Part shown: positions 6,827 through 14,872 of the stretch, one piece after another
Layout: each line of letters opens with the position of its first letter
How positions within the stretch are numbered: the first letter of the stretch is position 1
Origin: Microcaldota archaeon
GTDB taxonomy: Archaea; Micrarchaeota; Micrarchaeia; Micrarchaeales; CABMGC01
Direction: 5' to 3'
Assembly (NCBI GenBank): GCA_027449585.1
Contig: DAIDLJ010000007.1
Location: 1 to 31,712 of the forward strand
Length of the DNA: 31,712 nucleotides
Made by a program: the position numbers and the translations under genes
Notes under the pieces: model-generated
Told to the model about the DNA's origin: nothing
Databases searched by the model: none
What the model saw: only the letters and a program-made list of their open reading frames with translations

Positions 6827-9046
6827 ATGACAAAGAGGCAGTATCTCAAGCCTTTCTTGATATATCTCCTGATCTCACTTGTGATGTTCTGGCAGGTGAG
6901 CGTCAACCTTTTCTCATACGTAGTTAACGGCCACGGCGATGTCTACCAGTCGCTCTTCAACCTGTGGTGGGTTCCATACTCGACGTTTACACTGCATCAG
7001 TCCCCATACCTCACAAACTACCTCTTCTATCCTGTCGGTGCCAATCTGGTTACCCAGACACTTACTCCGCTTGCAGGCCTCTTCACAGCCCCGATCCAGT
7101 TCATGGGCATGGCCTTTACGTATAACCTTCTCTTCTTCAGCAGTTTTGCCCTATCTGGAATATTCATGTTCGCCCTTGCCAACTACTTCGTGAAGAACAA
7201 GTACGCCGCCTTCATAGCCGGGCTTATATTCGCATTTAGTCCAATGCACATCTCGCAATCATATGGGCATCTCGACTGGACAATAGTCGAGTGGGTGCCG
7301 CTCTTCCTGTACTTCTATGTGCGGACCATAAACGAGCGCAAAACGAGGTACGCTCTCTTTGCTGCACTAAGCTTTGTGCTCCTCTCATTCATGGGCGACC
7401 TAGAGCAGGGCATCATGGTCGTATTTGCAACAATCATCTTCACTATACTATACCTGATATTCGAGCGCGCCAAGCTGCTTGACAAGCAGGCGATAAAGAA
7501 CCTTGCATTATTCATAGTCTTCACGCTCATACTATCCCTGCCATTCATCGCGCTCATACTGCCAGGGCTCTCCTCAAGCGTGATAAGCACCGCGCAGCAG
7601 AATTCAGGAGTGATCTCGAGCATGCAGTGGAGCAACAACCTCCTCTCCTTCTTTTTGCCAAGCTACTACAATGGAATCTTCCACTTCGCATCGCTCTCCT
7701 ACATGAAGCAGCTCTATGCCCTCACGTATCAGGGAATAAGCTACCAGATGAACGTGGGCGAGAGGGTTTCGTACATAGGGTACAGCGTGCTTGCACTGGT
7801 GCTCATAGCCATATACTCTGACTATAGAAAGAACAGGATGAGGAACGTCGCCATCTGGGCGATTTTCGGCCTTGTCTTCGCATGGCTCTCACTGGGCCCA
7901 TACTTGCAGATAGGAAGCACGGTGACTGGCATACCTACCCTCTACTCGCTCTATCGCCTAATACCTATATTCAATATAATAAGGGAGCCTGGAAGGTTCG
8001 ATCTGATCTTCACCATAAGCCTTGCGGTGCTTGCAGCTTTCGGATTCCAGCACATTACGCAGGACAAGGACAAAAAGAGCGCACTAAGGCTTCTCGTGAT
8101 AGTCTCGGCCCTCATACTAATCGAGTACAACGGAACTCCCCTCTCAGGGCAATTTGCAAGCCAGACGATAACACCTACGGCCATACCTATTGCCTACAGC
8201 CAGCTCAGCAATATACCAGGCAATTTCTCCGTTCTAGTACTGCCGATACTTCCAAACTACTCTGATGATCCGGCGCAGTACTCCGGCCTTGCCACATACT
8301 ACGTATCTGCAATGAAGAAGCCGATAATAGGAGGATATACCAGCAGGAGCAATTCAACCCAGTTAATATCCGTAAGCGCAGTGCCACTTGCACAGATAGC
8401 GCAGTATCTTGAGGTGGGCTATGGGCTGGTGTATCCATCGCCGATAAATGAGAACTATAGCAACCTGACGCTCCTATGGCTTGCCAACTACAACACCGCA
8501 TTCATAGCTATCCAGCTCTCGGCCTATAACCTCTCGAACCAGCAGTACCTGCTAAGCTACATTAGCAGCATATTCGGCAGTCCTGTCTATCTAAACAGCT
8601 CGACGCGGACTGCCGTATTCTCCACAGAGAATGCAATAATGCACAATGCTGCGAAGTCCCCGATAGCCTACACAATAGGGAACTGGACACCGGGAGCAAG
8701 CCTTGTGTGCAACAATCCATACGCCGCGTGCAACCAGACCCTGGCTTCGATGTGGTGGGGGTCCAACCCTAGGGCGATCGTGCTAATGTCTCCAAAGACG
8801 CAGAAGCTTGTACTTAGATTCAATGCCATATCCCTCTCAAATTCAAACAGTACGGATCTTGGGGTGTATCTTGGAACCACAAAGGTGACGCAGGTTCCGG
8901 TCTACGACCGCGAGGCCTCGTACTCTATAAACATAACTGCGCCATCCGGTTACAGTGAAGTCGCATTCTATTCAAACGAGCCGCAGACCGCACCAGGCCA
9001 GTACGCCAGCTTTGGCATAAGCAACATAACCTTCTCCTCGAAATAG
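6827..9046 (+). CDS. multi-membrane GT-C/YfhO-like glycosyltransferase candidate
   Basis: 739 residues. The first 430 or so carry about 11 membrane helices; the remaining 300 or so form an extracellular domain rich in Asn, Ser and Thr. The first outer loop has GHGDVYQSLFNLWW, followed by LFYPVGANL. This matches the acidic first loop of a broad GT-C-fold family in which an Asp/Glu there binds the lipid-phosphate sugar. A later REPGRFD motif is also family-typical. Such proteins move sugars from polyprenyl-phosphate donors to outside acceptors. I chose the ATG at 6827 because AGGA at 6816-6819 sits seven bases before it; an in-frame TTG at 6800 has no ribosome site. It is divergent from the flippase/GT2 operon and likely part of the same glycan pathway. 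The catalytic role is inference. Confidence 0.7.
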   Translation: MTKRQYLKPFLIYLLISLVMFWQVSVNLFSYVVNGHGDVYQSLFNLWWVPYSTFTLHQSPYLTNYLFYPVGANLVTQTLTPLAGLFTAPIQFMGMAFTYNLLFFSSFALSGIFMFALANYFVKNKYAAFIAGLIFAFSPMHISQSYGHLDWTIVEWVPLFLYFYVRTINERKTRYALFAALSFVLLSFMGDLEQGIMVVFATIIFTILYLIFERAKLLDKQAIKNLALFIVFTLILSLPFIALILPGLSSSVISTAQQNSGVISSMQWSNNLLSFFLPSYYNGIFHFASLSYMKQLYALTYQGISYQMNVGERVSYIGYSVLALVLIAIYSDYRKNRMRNVAIWAIFGLVFAWLSLGPYLQIGSTVTGIPTLYSLYRLIPIFNIIREPGRFDLIFTISLAVLAAFGFQHITQDKDKKSALRLLVIVSALILIEYNGTPLSGQFASQTITPTAIPIAYSQLSNIPGNFSVLVLPILPNYSDDPAQYSGLATYYVSAMKKPIIGGYTSRSNSTQLISVSAVPLAQIAQYLEVGYGLVYPSPINENYSNLTLLWLANYNTAFIAIQLSAYNLSNQQYLLSYISSIFGSPVYLNSSTRTAVFSTENAIMHNAAKSPIAYTIGNWTPGASLVCNNPYAACNQTLASMWWGSNPRAIVLMSPKTQKLVLRFNAISLSNSNSTDLGVYLGTTKVTQVPVYDREASYSINITAPSGYSEVAFYSNEPQTAPGQYASFGISNITFSSK

Positions 9047-9061
9047 GCGGCATAAATCTAC

Positions 9062-9098
9062 GGCGTCAAAACTGCCAAATATCGCATTTGACGTCGCC
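9062..9098. repeat. inverted repeat after the GT-C gene
   Basis: Arms CGTCAAA (9064-9070) and TTTGACG (9087-9093) pair perfectly across 16 bases. Outer GGCG and CGCC could extend the stem with a two-base bulge. It lies 18 bases past the upstream stop. No T-run follows, so a terminator role is uncertain; an mRNA 3' stem is possible. Confidence 0.35.
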
Positions 9099-9115
9099 AT
9101 GCTTTGTAGAGAAGC

Positions 9116-9123
9116 TTTAAATA
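9116..9123 (+). promoter_or_regulatory. TATA box for the TRAM gene
   Basis: TTTAAATA preceded by GAAGC. Archaeal spacing puts the start of transcription near 9145, leaving a 5' leader of about 40 bases. This is longer than for most genes in this window. Confidence 0.6.
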
Positions 9124-9184
9124 CTCGATACCGTCATGTAATTATTGCGACCACGGTTGGGAAGTAAGTGGTAGGGTAAGTTGG

Positions 9185-9421
9185 ATGGGAGTAGAGAACG
9201 TAGTAGTAGGTGAAACCTACGAAATGCGAGTAGCGGCAAAGGATCCGCGCGGAGAAGGGATTGGAAGGATAAATGATATGGTGGTATTCATGAGGAATAC
9301 CAAGCCAAGGCTTGGAAAGACCTACAAGGTCAAGATAACCAACATACACAAGACTTTTGCGTATGCGGAGCCTCTTGATAATAGCAAGCCTTTTATAGGT
9401 AATGGAACTCTAATACTATAG
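9185..9421 (+). CDS. stand-alone TRAM domain protein
   Basis: 78 residues that make up one TRAM beta-barrel: VVVGETYEMRVAAKDPRGEGIGRI, then VVFMRN, GKTYKVKITNIHKTFAYAEP. TRAM is an OB-like RNA-binding fold found fused to tRNA-modifying enzymes. Archaea also have abundant free TRAM proteins, some acting as RNA chaperones or cold-shock factors. The basic loops and the FAYAE segment fit RNA binding. It has its own TATA box and a T-rich tail behind it, so it is probably a single-gene unit. The position next to the proteasome and FttA genes puts it in an RNA/protein turnover setting. No strong ribosome site precedes the ATG, and the leader is unusually G-rich. Confidence 0.88.
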   Translation: MGVENVVVGETYEMRVAAKDPRGEGIGRINDMVVFMRNTKPRLGKTYKVKITNIHKTFAYAEPLDNSKPFIGNGTLIL

Positions 9422-9426
9422 ACTAG

Positions 9427-9448
9427 TTTATTTTTCATTTTTATTCTT
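9427..9448 (+). terminator. T-rich terminator after the TRAM gene
   Basis: Runs of T5 and T5 interrupted by CA, directly after the stop. Archaeal intrinsic termination uses such T-tracts and needs no hairpin. The tract may also contribute to the promoter of the proteasome gene, whose ATG is 20 bases further on. Confidence 0.55.
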
Positions 9449-9467
9449 CTGATTCATTGGTGTATTA

Positions 9468-10103
9468 ATGGTTGATAGAGATTTCTACGAGAAGATAAAG
9501 AAGGGTACGACTACAATAGGCATAATATGCAGCGACGGCGTTGCCATGGGCGCGGATTCAAGGGCCACGATGGATACCTTCATATCGAGCTCAGAGGCGA
9601 TAAAGGTTTACAAGATAAATGACGGCCTTGCCATGACAATAGCTGGAGGAGTCGGAGATGCCGAGTACCTTGTCAAGCTGCTCAAGATGCAGGATGAAGT
9701 ATACACTATGGAGGAGAAGAAGTCGCTGAATCCAAATTCGGCAACATCACTGCTATCTCTTGTACTGCAGGAGAACAAGGGCTTCCCGTTCTACGTCCAG
9801 CTCGTGCTTGGCGGAATCACAAAGGGAAATCCTGAGATATTCAACATAGATCCTGTCGGAGGATATACAAAGGAGTCAAAGTTCACCTCAACCGGCAGCG
9901 GCTCGCTTACTGCTTTGGGATACCTCGAGGGGATATACGGTAGCGACATGACTACGGCAGACGCTGTAAGGCACATTGCAAAGGGCCTCAAGATAGCGAT
10001 GAAGAGGGACTCTGCTACAGGGGACAACACTAAGATAATAACCATAACCAAGAAGGGTTACAGGGAGTACACCAGAGAAGAGATAGAGAAACTTGTCAAA
10101 TAA
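9468..10103 (+). CDS. psmB: proteasome beta subunit
   Basis: 211 residues, the catalytic subunit of the archaeal 20S proteasome. A 13-residue propeptide ends in KKG before TTTIGI, so Thr14 becomes the N-terminal nucleophile after self-cleavage. Counting from it, Asp17 (in GADSRAT) and Lys33 (in EAIK) are in place, and GSGS plus KRDSATGDN supply the later Ser/Asp active-site set. The subunit should therefore be active. It degrades unfolded proteins fed by an AAA unfoldase. The alpha subunit and the unfoldase are not in this window. The gene sits directly before FttA, which has its own TATA element. Confidence 0.95.
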   Translation: MVDRDFYEKIKKGTTTIGIICSDGVAMGADSRATMDTFISSSEAIKVYKINDGLAMTIAGGVGDAEYLVKLLKMQDEVYTMEEKKSLNPNSATSLLSLVLQENKGFPFYVQLVLGGITKGNPEIFNIDPVGGYTKESKFTSTGSGSLTALGYLEGIYGSDMTTADAVRHIAKGLKIAMKRDSATGDNTKIITITKKGYREYTREEIEKLVK

Positions 10104-10123
10104 CTGCACTGCCGGATTGGTCA

Positions 10124-10129
10124 TTTAAA
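10124..10129 (+). promoter_or_regulatory. TATA box for the FttA gene
   Basis: TTTAAA centred 29-30 bases before the GTG at 10156. This supports a leaderless transcript and fixes GTG as the start, since no ribosome site is present. Confidence 0.6.
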
Positions 10130-10155
10130 GGTCTTGATGCGTATTTTGTGATATA

Positions 10156-12096
10156 GTGAGTGATGAAGAGTACAATAAGGAGATACTGGATAAAGTTAGT
10201 AGCCTGATTCCTGCAGACGCCGCCACAGCAAGCGTGGAGTACGAAGGCCCTGACGTTGCCGTATATGTAAACAACATCGGCGCAATATACGGTGACGAGA
10301 ACGTAATAAAGAACATCTCCGCATCAGTAAAGAAGAGGCTGATAGTTAGGAGCACTGCATCGAAGTTGATGGAGCCCGAGGCTGCCATTGAGAAGATACG
10401 TGCGCTCATACCTCCAGATGCAGGCGTAGCACCGGAAGGTATACGATTCATGCCCGACTTCTGCGAAGTCTACATAGAGGCGCTCAAGCCAGGGCTCGTT
10501 ATAGGAAAGGGCGGCTCGACACTAATGCAGATAATAAGGGAGACCAACTGGGTCCCAAGAGTGCTAAGGCAGCCAACAATGAACAGCGATGTCATAAAGG
10601 GCGTTAGGCAGCTCATGTTCAAGGAGAGCGCATTCAGGAAGAAGTTCCTCGGCGCTCTGGGCAAGAAGATAAACCGTCTTGGCGCAAAGAGCGAGTGGGT
10701 CAAGGCAACTGCGCTTGGAGGGTTCAAAGAGGTCGGAAGGAGCAGCCTTCTCATAGAGACCAATCGATCTAAGATACTTATAGACTGCGGGATAAGTCCG
10801 GAGCCAGGCATAAGGGGCGGCGAGGCCAATTCCAAGGGAGAGAATAAGGCATATCCCTATCTTGACAGCATGAATATAACCCTCAACGACCTCGACGCGG
10901 TAATACTTACGCACGCGCATATGGACCATATGGGCTTCGTGCCATATCTCTTCAAGTTCGGATACACCGGCCCGGTCTACTGCACTCCGCCGACAAGAGA
11001 TCTCTGCGCGCTTCTTCTTTACGATTACAACAGGCTCGTCATGAAGACCGGCGGCACGCCATTATACGGGGAAAAGGACATAAAGGCGATGCTCATGCAC
11101 ATGGTTACAAGGGACTATGGCGAAGTCACCAACGTCACCGACGAGATAAAGTTGACGTACCACAACGCAGGGCACATACTCGGTAGCGGTACCGTGCATC
11201 TGCACATAGGCGAAGGCATGTACAACATAGTCAGCACAGGAGACATGAAGTACGGTTTCACAAGGCTGCTCAATGAGGCAGACACCAGATATCCTAGGAT
11301 CGATGCATTATTCATAGAGAGCACGTACGGCGGACCCAACGACATAACTGCAAACAGGAAGCAGGCAGAGATCGAACTTATGGAGACGATAAAGTCGACA
11401 GTTAAGAACGGAGGAAAGGTCCTAATACCCCTCTTTGCCGTGGGAAGGAGCCAGGAGCTCATGCTAGTGCTGGAGAGCTACCTAGTTAACAATCCAGAGT
11501 ACAAGCTCGACATACCTGTCTATCTCGACGGCATGATACTTGAGGCAAGTGCAATACACACTGCATATCCCGAGTATCTGCGAATGGGTATACAGCAGAG
11601 GATACTGAGCAACAACTCCCCGTTTGAGAGCGAGATCTTCGAGGTTGCAAAAGGCGAGCGCGGAGACCTGCTCGATAAAGGGCCTTCAGTTATACTGGCA
11701 AGCGGAGGAATGCTCAACGGCGGGGCGAGCCTAGAGTATTTCAAGCAGATGGCTGAGGACCCGAAGAACACTGTAATATTCGTAGGATACAACAGCGCTG
11801 GCTCGCTGGGAAGGAGGGTGCAGAACAAGGCCTCCGAGATAGCTCTTCCAGGAGAGGATGGCAAGATGGTTCAGGTCAAGATAAACGCCCAGATAAAGAC
11901 TGTTGAGGGATTCTCCGGACATAGCGATCGGAGGCAGCTCATGGACTTCGTAAGGAACCTAAGGCCTTCCCCAAGAAAGATATTTACGATGCACGGAGAG
12001 GAGTCAAAGTGCGAGGATCTTTCAAGGGTTTTGGGCAACATGATGCACACTGAATCCAGGGCTCCGATGGACCTCGACACCATACGATTCAAGTAG
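10156..12096 (+). CDS. archaeal CPSF-like nuclease and transcription termination factor (aCPSF1/FttA)
   Basis: 646 residues with a GTG start. The N-terminal 150 or so residues hold two KH-like RNA-binding modules, the second with the GxxG loop as GKGG (117-120). Next comes a metallo-beta-lactamase domain with HAHMDH (253-258), GHILGSG and STGDM. The beta-CASP insert follows, with IESTYGG and SGGMLNGG, and the closing EGFSGHSD and MHGEE motifs. All metal ligands look intact. In other archaea this factor cleaves nascent RNA after U-rich sites and releases RNA polymerase. It is conserved and usually essential. The length and domain order are normal. It follows the proteasome beta gene by 52 bases but has its own promoter. 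Confidence 0.95.
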   Translation: MSDEEYNKEILDKVSSLIPADAATASVEYEGPDVAVYVNNIGAIYGDENVIKNISASVKKRLIVRSTASKLMEPEAAIEKIRALIPPDAGVAPEGIRFMPDFCEVYIEALKPGLVIGKGGSTLMQIIRETNWVPRVLRQPTMNSDVIKGVRQLMFKESAFRKKFLGALGKKINRLGAKSEWVKATALGGFKEVGRSSLLIETNRSKILIDCGISPEPGIRGGEANSKGENKAYPYLDSMNITLNDLDAVILTHAHMDHMGFVPYLFKFGYTGPVYCTPPTRDLCALLLYDYNRLVMKTGGTPLYGEKDIKAMLMHMVTRDYGEVTNVTDEIKLTYHNAGHILGSGTVHLHIGEGMYNIVSTGDMKYGFTRLLNEADTRYPRIDALFIESTYGGPNDITANRKQAEIELMETIKSTVKNGGKVLIPLFAVGRSQELMLVLESYLVNNPEYKLDIPVYLDGMILEASAIHTAYPEYLRMGIQQRILSNNSPFESEIFEVAKGERGDLLDKGPSVILASGGMLNGGASLEYFKQMAEDPKNTVIFVGYNSAGSLGRRVQNKASEIALPGEDGKMVQVKINAQIKTVEGFSGHSDRRQLMDFVRNLRPSPRKIFTMHGEESKCEDLSRVLGNMMHTESRAPMDLDTIRFK

Positions 12097-12175
12097 GCTG
12101 CAAATCGACGTCAAAATCGTTCCTCCTGACAACATCTCAAGGCTTATTTTAGGCTCCCAAATCTCGAACAAAAGC

Positions 12176-12183
12176 TATATAAA
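12176..12183 (+). promoter_or_regulatory. TATA box for the gene at 12216
   Basis: TATATAAA preceded by AAAAGC. Spacing puts the transcript start near 12205, just upstream of a GGGGAGGG ribosome site at 12206-12213. Confidence 0.6.
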
Positions 12184-12215
12184 GCCAAGGAGCAAATTAT
12201 CTATTGGGGAGGGAG

Positions 12216-13037
12216 ATGTCAGTTGTCTTAAAGGACACTGTGGGGAGGGTGGAAAGATTGGCATTAGGAGCTAGTATTTCCAGATTGGATACCGAAGCCG
12301 AATCTCATCGAAAGAGGAGAAGGTTCAGGGAGACGGATTTTGTGCAGGCCTTGAAGAGGATCCTAAGGCCAAGCACCATGCGCAGGCACCTCAACAAGCT
12401 CGAGGAGGAGAAGAGAAACGAGATTGAGGTAAGCGTGAATAGGACCGAGGCCTCCGAGGCCGCGTTCCAGGCAAAGACCACGGAGGACAGAAACGAGCAG
12501 CTAATGCTTCTTTTGGTGTCGGAGAAGCTTTATCTTCGGGCCCTAAAAGGGGTCGAGAGGCTAAACGAGCCAGATGAAGTGAAGGTCGATATGTCCGGCC
12601 ATATAGAGCGCGCGCTCGAAGGCGTGCGCAGCGACCTTAACAGGCTAGAGCGCCACATACTCAGAGGCGACATAGAGTCCTTAAGGCTCAAGGTCGACGA
12701 TTTGAAGATAACTTTCATAAACCAGGAGACTAGGGCGAGCCTTGAGAAGCTTGCAAACGAGCACCAGATAGACAAGATGACCTACAGGATATTCGAGTGG
12801 CTCTCACTTGGAGGAGCAGCCGCAGTAACTGGGGTTGCCATAGCATTCCCTCCAGTGCAGGGGGTGCTCTTCCCGCTTGCAGGAGCAATCACGGCTCTTG
12901 CCGGCAGGATGCGATGGAAGGCGAGGAGCGAGAAGATAAAGACGGTTACAATAAAGAAGCTGATAAGGGACAGGACAGATTATACGCAGGCCGAGACGCA
13001 GGTTCCTGATCCTGCGCCGCTGAAGCTTGCGGCATAA
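12216..13037 (+). CDS. unknown coiled-coil protein with C-terminal membrane hairpin
   Basis: 273 residues, not recognised. The first 190 are highly charged and helical, with an Arg-rich beginning and probable coiled coil over about 60-190. Residues about 198-230 form two hydrophobic helices (WLSLGGAAAVTGVAIAFPP and VLFPLAGAITALAG) joined by a proline turn, followed by a basic cytoplasmic segment. The shape suggests a membrane-anchored scaffold with most of its mass in the cytoplasm. I place the start at ATG 12216, three bases after GGAGG (12208-12212); a TTG at 12204 would add four residues. No neighbour explains its role. It is followed by a palindrome spanning the stop codon. Confidence 0.7.
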   Translation: MSVVLKDTVGRVERLALGASISRLDTEAESHRKRRRFRETDFVQALKRILRPSTMRRHLNKLEEEKRNEIEVSVNRTEASEAAFQAKTTEDRNEQLMLLLVSEKLYLRALKGVERLNEPDEVKVDMSGHIERALEGVRSDLNRLERHILRGDIESLRLKVDDLKITFINQETRASLEKLANEHQIDKMTYRIFEWLSLGGAAAVTGVAIAFPPVQGVLFPLAGAITALAGRMRWKARSEKIKTVTIKKLIRDRTDYTQAETQVPDPAPLKLAA

Positions 13038-13043
13038 TGCCGC
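13029..13043. repeat. perfect palindrome spanning the stop codon
   Basis: GCGGCAT and ATGCCGC pair around a single central A. The TAA stop (13035-13037) sits in the centre. An RNA hairpin here could mark the mRNA 3' end, but no T-run follows. Confidence 0.4.
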
Positions 13044-13073
13044 GTAAGGTTCGCATGCAATTAGCACAAAAAC

Positions 13074-13081
13074 CTTATTAA
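13074..13081 (+). promoter_or_regulatory. TATA box for the glycosidase gene
   Basis: CTTATTAA centred 25-26 bases before the ATG at 13103. This is leaderless spacing and supports that start. Confidence 0.5.
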
Positions 13082-13102
13082 CCAGAAAACGGCGTATCAA
13101 TC

Positions 13103-14191
13103 ATGCAAACCTTAAACCTTCCTGTTGGATCTGCAAAGGTACAGGAGGCGATGAAGGTAATAGAAGGGTGCAGAAGGGATTCGGGCTTCCATGCGAGCAC
13201 AAGTAACTATCCTCAGCTCTGGAACCGCGACCTTGTCTACTCGATAGACGCTCTCCTTAGTCTTGGCTATGCAAATGAGGTAAAGGGGCAATTCTCCATA
13301 TTTCTAAAGCACCAAAGGCGCAGCGGAAGGATACCTACATCCGTGCACGAGCAAAAGAAGTTGGGCGGAATCCCAAGCTTCCATTCATGGGCTGCAGATA
13401 CTGAGATACTATTCATACTAGGCGTTGCAAAATACGCCACGGCCACTTCCGACACGCAATTCTTGGAGCAGAATGCAGTTGGGCTAAAACGCTGCCTTGA
13501 TTATATAGAACGAAAGCTCGGCAAGAACGGTCTGATAAGCGGGATGGACTGGAGGGACGCGATGCCCAATTACATGGGCAAGTATCTATTGTCAAACCAG
13601 ATGCTCCTGGTCGAGATGTACGACGCGATAGGCATGCCCGAGAAGGCGCAGCAGCTCAGGAACACGGTCAATAGGCTATTCTATTCTGAAAGCGATGGCT
13701 TCTATGCCGATAGCATCTACTTTGGCAGGTCTTCCATCCAAAAGGAGATGCACCTTGACAGCCTTGGAAACTCCCTGGCCGTACTAAACGGCACAGCAGG
13801 CGACAAGAGCATCAGAGTCCTATCTGCGCTGGAAGCGGCAAAGACAGAATTCGGATATGCAAATATATCTCCTCCTTACGCGATAGAAAAGAGAAACTTC
13901 TTCTCATCCCTAAGGCGCCTGCATGCCTTTGTAGGCAACGGTGCTTTTAGGCGTAATGCACCAGGAACATACCAGAACTCTACAATCTGGCCGTTCGTCG
14001 AGTCCAGAGTCGTCCAGGCCTTTAGGAGAGCGGGCCTTGAAGAAAAGGCTGATCAGGCATCTAGCCTGATGCTCTCAAGGCGAGCGATGAACGAAGTCTA
14101 CGGTCCAAAGGACGGCAAGCCGCAGGAGAGCGAAGGGCAATTATGGACGGCAGCGGCGATAATTTCGTTAGCAACAGCAAAGAGATTATAA
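13103..14191 (+). CDS. alpha/alpha-barrel glycosidase, amylo-alpha-1,6-glucosidase/debranching type
   Basis: 362 residues. The pattern of paired helices and the motifs LWNRDLVYSIDALLSLGY (about 41-58), SWAADTEILFI, SGMDWRDAMPNYMGKYLLSN and YQNSTIWPFVESRV match the six-hairpin glycosidase superfamily. That superfamily includes the glucosidase half of glycogen-debranching enzymes, GH15 and neutral invertases. No signal peptide is visible, so it is cytoplasmic. The likely acids are in NRD and in DWRD, but I cannot assign them surely. At about 360 residues it is only the barrel, with no extra sugar-binding domain. A substrate such as glycogen branches, trehalose or sucrose cannot be chosen from sequence. 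The HAD-GT4 fusion at 19712 may supply a related sugar. Confidence 0.75.
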   Translation: MQTLNLPVGSAKVQEAMKVIEGCRRDSGFHASTSNYPQLWNRDLVYSIDALLSLGYANEVKGQFSIFLKHQRRSGRIPTSVHEQKKLGGIPSFHSWAADTEILFILGVAKYATATSDTQFLEQNAVGLKRCLDYIERKLGKNGLISGMDWRDAMPNYMGKYLLSNQMLLVEMYDAIGMPEKAQQLRNTVNRLFYSESDGFYADSIYFGRSSIQKEMHLDSLGNSLAVLNGTAGDKSIRVLSALEAAKTEFGYANISPPYAIEKRNFFSSLRRLHAFVGNGAFRRNAPGTYQNSTIWPFVESRVVQAFRRAGLEEKADQASSLMLSRRAMNEVYGPKDGKPQESEGQLWTAAAIISLATAKRL

Positions 14192-14229
14192 GCGCAAGCT
14201 CATTGCGTAACTGATTCTGCAAGTATCAA

Positions 14230-14745
14230 TCAGACCTTTTTCCCGCACGTCGAGCAGAATTTCGCGCCAGGCGCAAGCTTTGCACCGCAATTGGCGCAGA
14301 ATTTGCCTCCGTCTGCTCCAACGGCGCTTGCCGGGGCAGCCGTGGGCTTTCCCTCACCGGAAATCATCTTTTCAACATAGTCTGAAAGCTCCTGGGCGTC
14401 ATTGTTGTTAAGCCCGTCTATCTCCCCTTCCTGTCCGCCAGTGCCCTTTAGGAAACCCTTTTCGGTAGAGAAACCGGCAACCCTGAGGAAGACTGAAGAG
14501 GAGATTATGCCGTGCTCCCACCTAACGCTTGTCACGTGATCGTACGGTATGCTTTCTATGTCGTGCCTGAGCCCAAGCGTTTCCCTGTTTATTATGATTA
14601 TCCTTTTGTTGGTGGCCACTACGCTTGTAGGGGTTATCACCGAGCCGCCAGGCCCCACTCTGCGTTGTCTCACCGTCAGGACAACCTGCTCATCCTCCCA
14701 AAGCTCGTTCTTTATCGTATCAACGTCCTCCTGCTCTATTGCCAT
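14230..14745 (-). CDS. PH-like domain protein with C-terminal zinc ribbon
   Basis: 171 residues from the ATG at 14743-14745. The frame is open further upstream, but a TATA element 24-28 bases before this ATG decides the start. Residues about 10-120 have the strand pattern of bacterial-type PH domains (EDEQVVLTVRQRRVGPGG, VVATNKRIIIIN, YDHVTSVRWEHG). A small acidic linker with Ala/Pro leads to a zinc ribbon: CANC (150-153) and CSTC (164-167) in the FC..CG.....AKFC..CGKKV pattern common in archaeal membrane-linked proteins. There is no membrane helix. The function is unknown; PH domains of this kind may bind lipid or protein at the membrane. Confidence 0.75.
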   Translation of the reverse strand: MAIEQEDVDTIKNELWEDEQVVLTVRQRRVGPGGSVITPTSVVATNKRIIIINRETLGLRHDIESIPYDHVTSVRWEHGIISSSVFLRVAGFSTEKGFLKGTGGQEGEIDGLNNNDAQELSDYVEKMISGEGKPTAAPASAVGADGGKFCANCGAKLAPGAKFCSTCGKKV

Positions 14746-14753
14746 GCTTGTTA

Positions 14754-14780
14754 TTTGCAAAATAGAATTATAAATGCAAA
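14754..14780 (-). promoter_or_regulatory. TATA box flanked by TTTGCA/TGCAAA inverted repeat
   Basis: The minus-strand TATA (TTTATAAT, plus positions 14766-14773) is bracketed by TTTGCA (14754-14759) and TGCAAA (14775-14780). A protein bound to this repeat would cover the TATA box, so it could be an operator for the PH/zinc-ribbon gene. Confidence 0.4.
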
Positions 14781-14848
14781 CGTGAGATGCCGCTTTGGCT
14801 TGGCCATGCATATCGTAATATTAATTTTTATTGCATCTTTATTCTAGG

Positions 14849-14856
14849 CTTAAATA
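14849..14856 (+). promoter_or_regulatory. TATA box for the APC permease
   Basis: CTTAAATA centred about 21 bases before the ATG at 14873. It makes the longer reading from 14831 unlikely, because that reading would begin upstream of the promoter. Confidence 0.5.
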
Positions 14857-14872
14857 CTGGCCGTGGTCGCCA

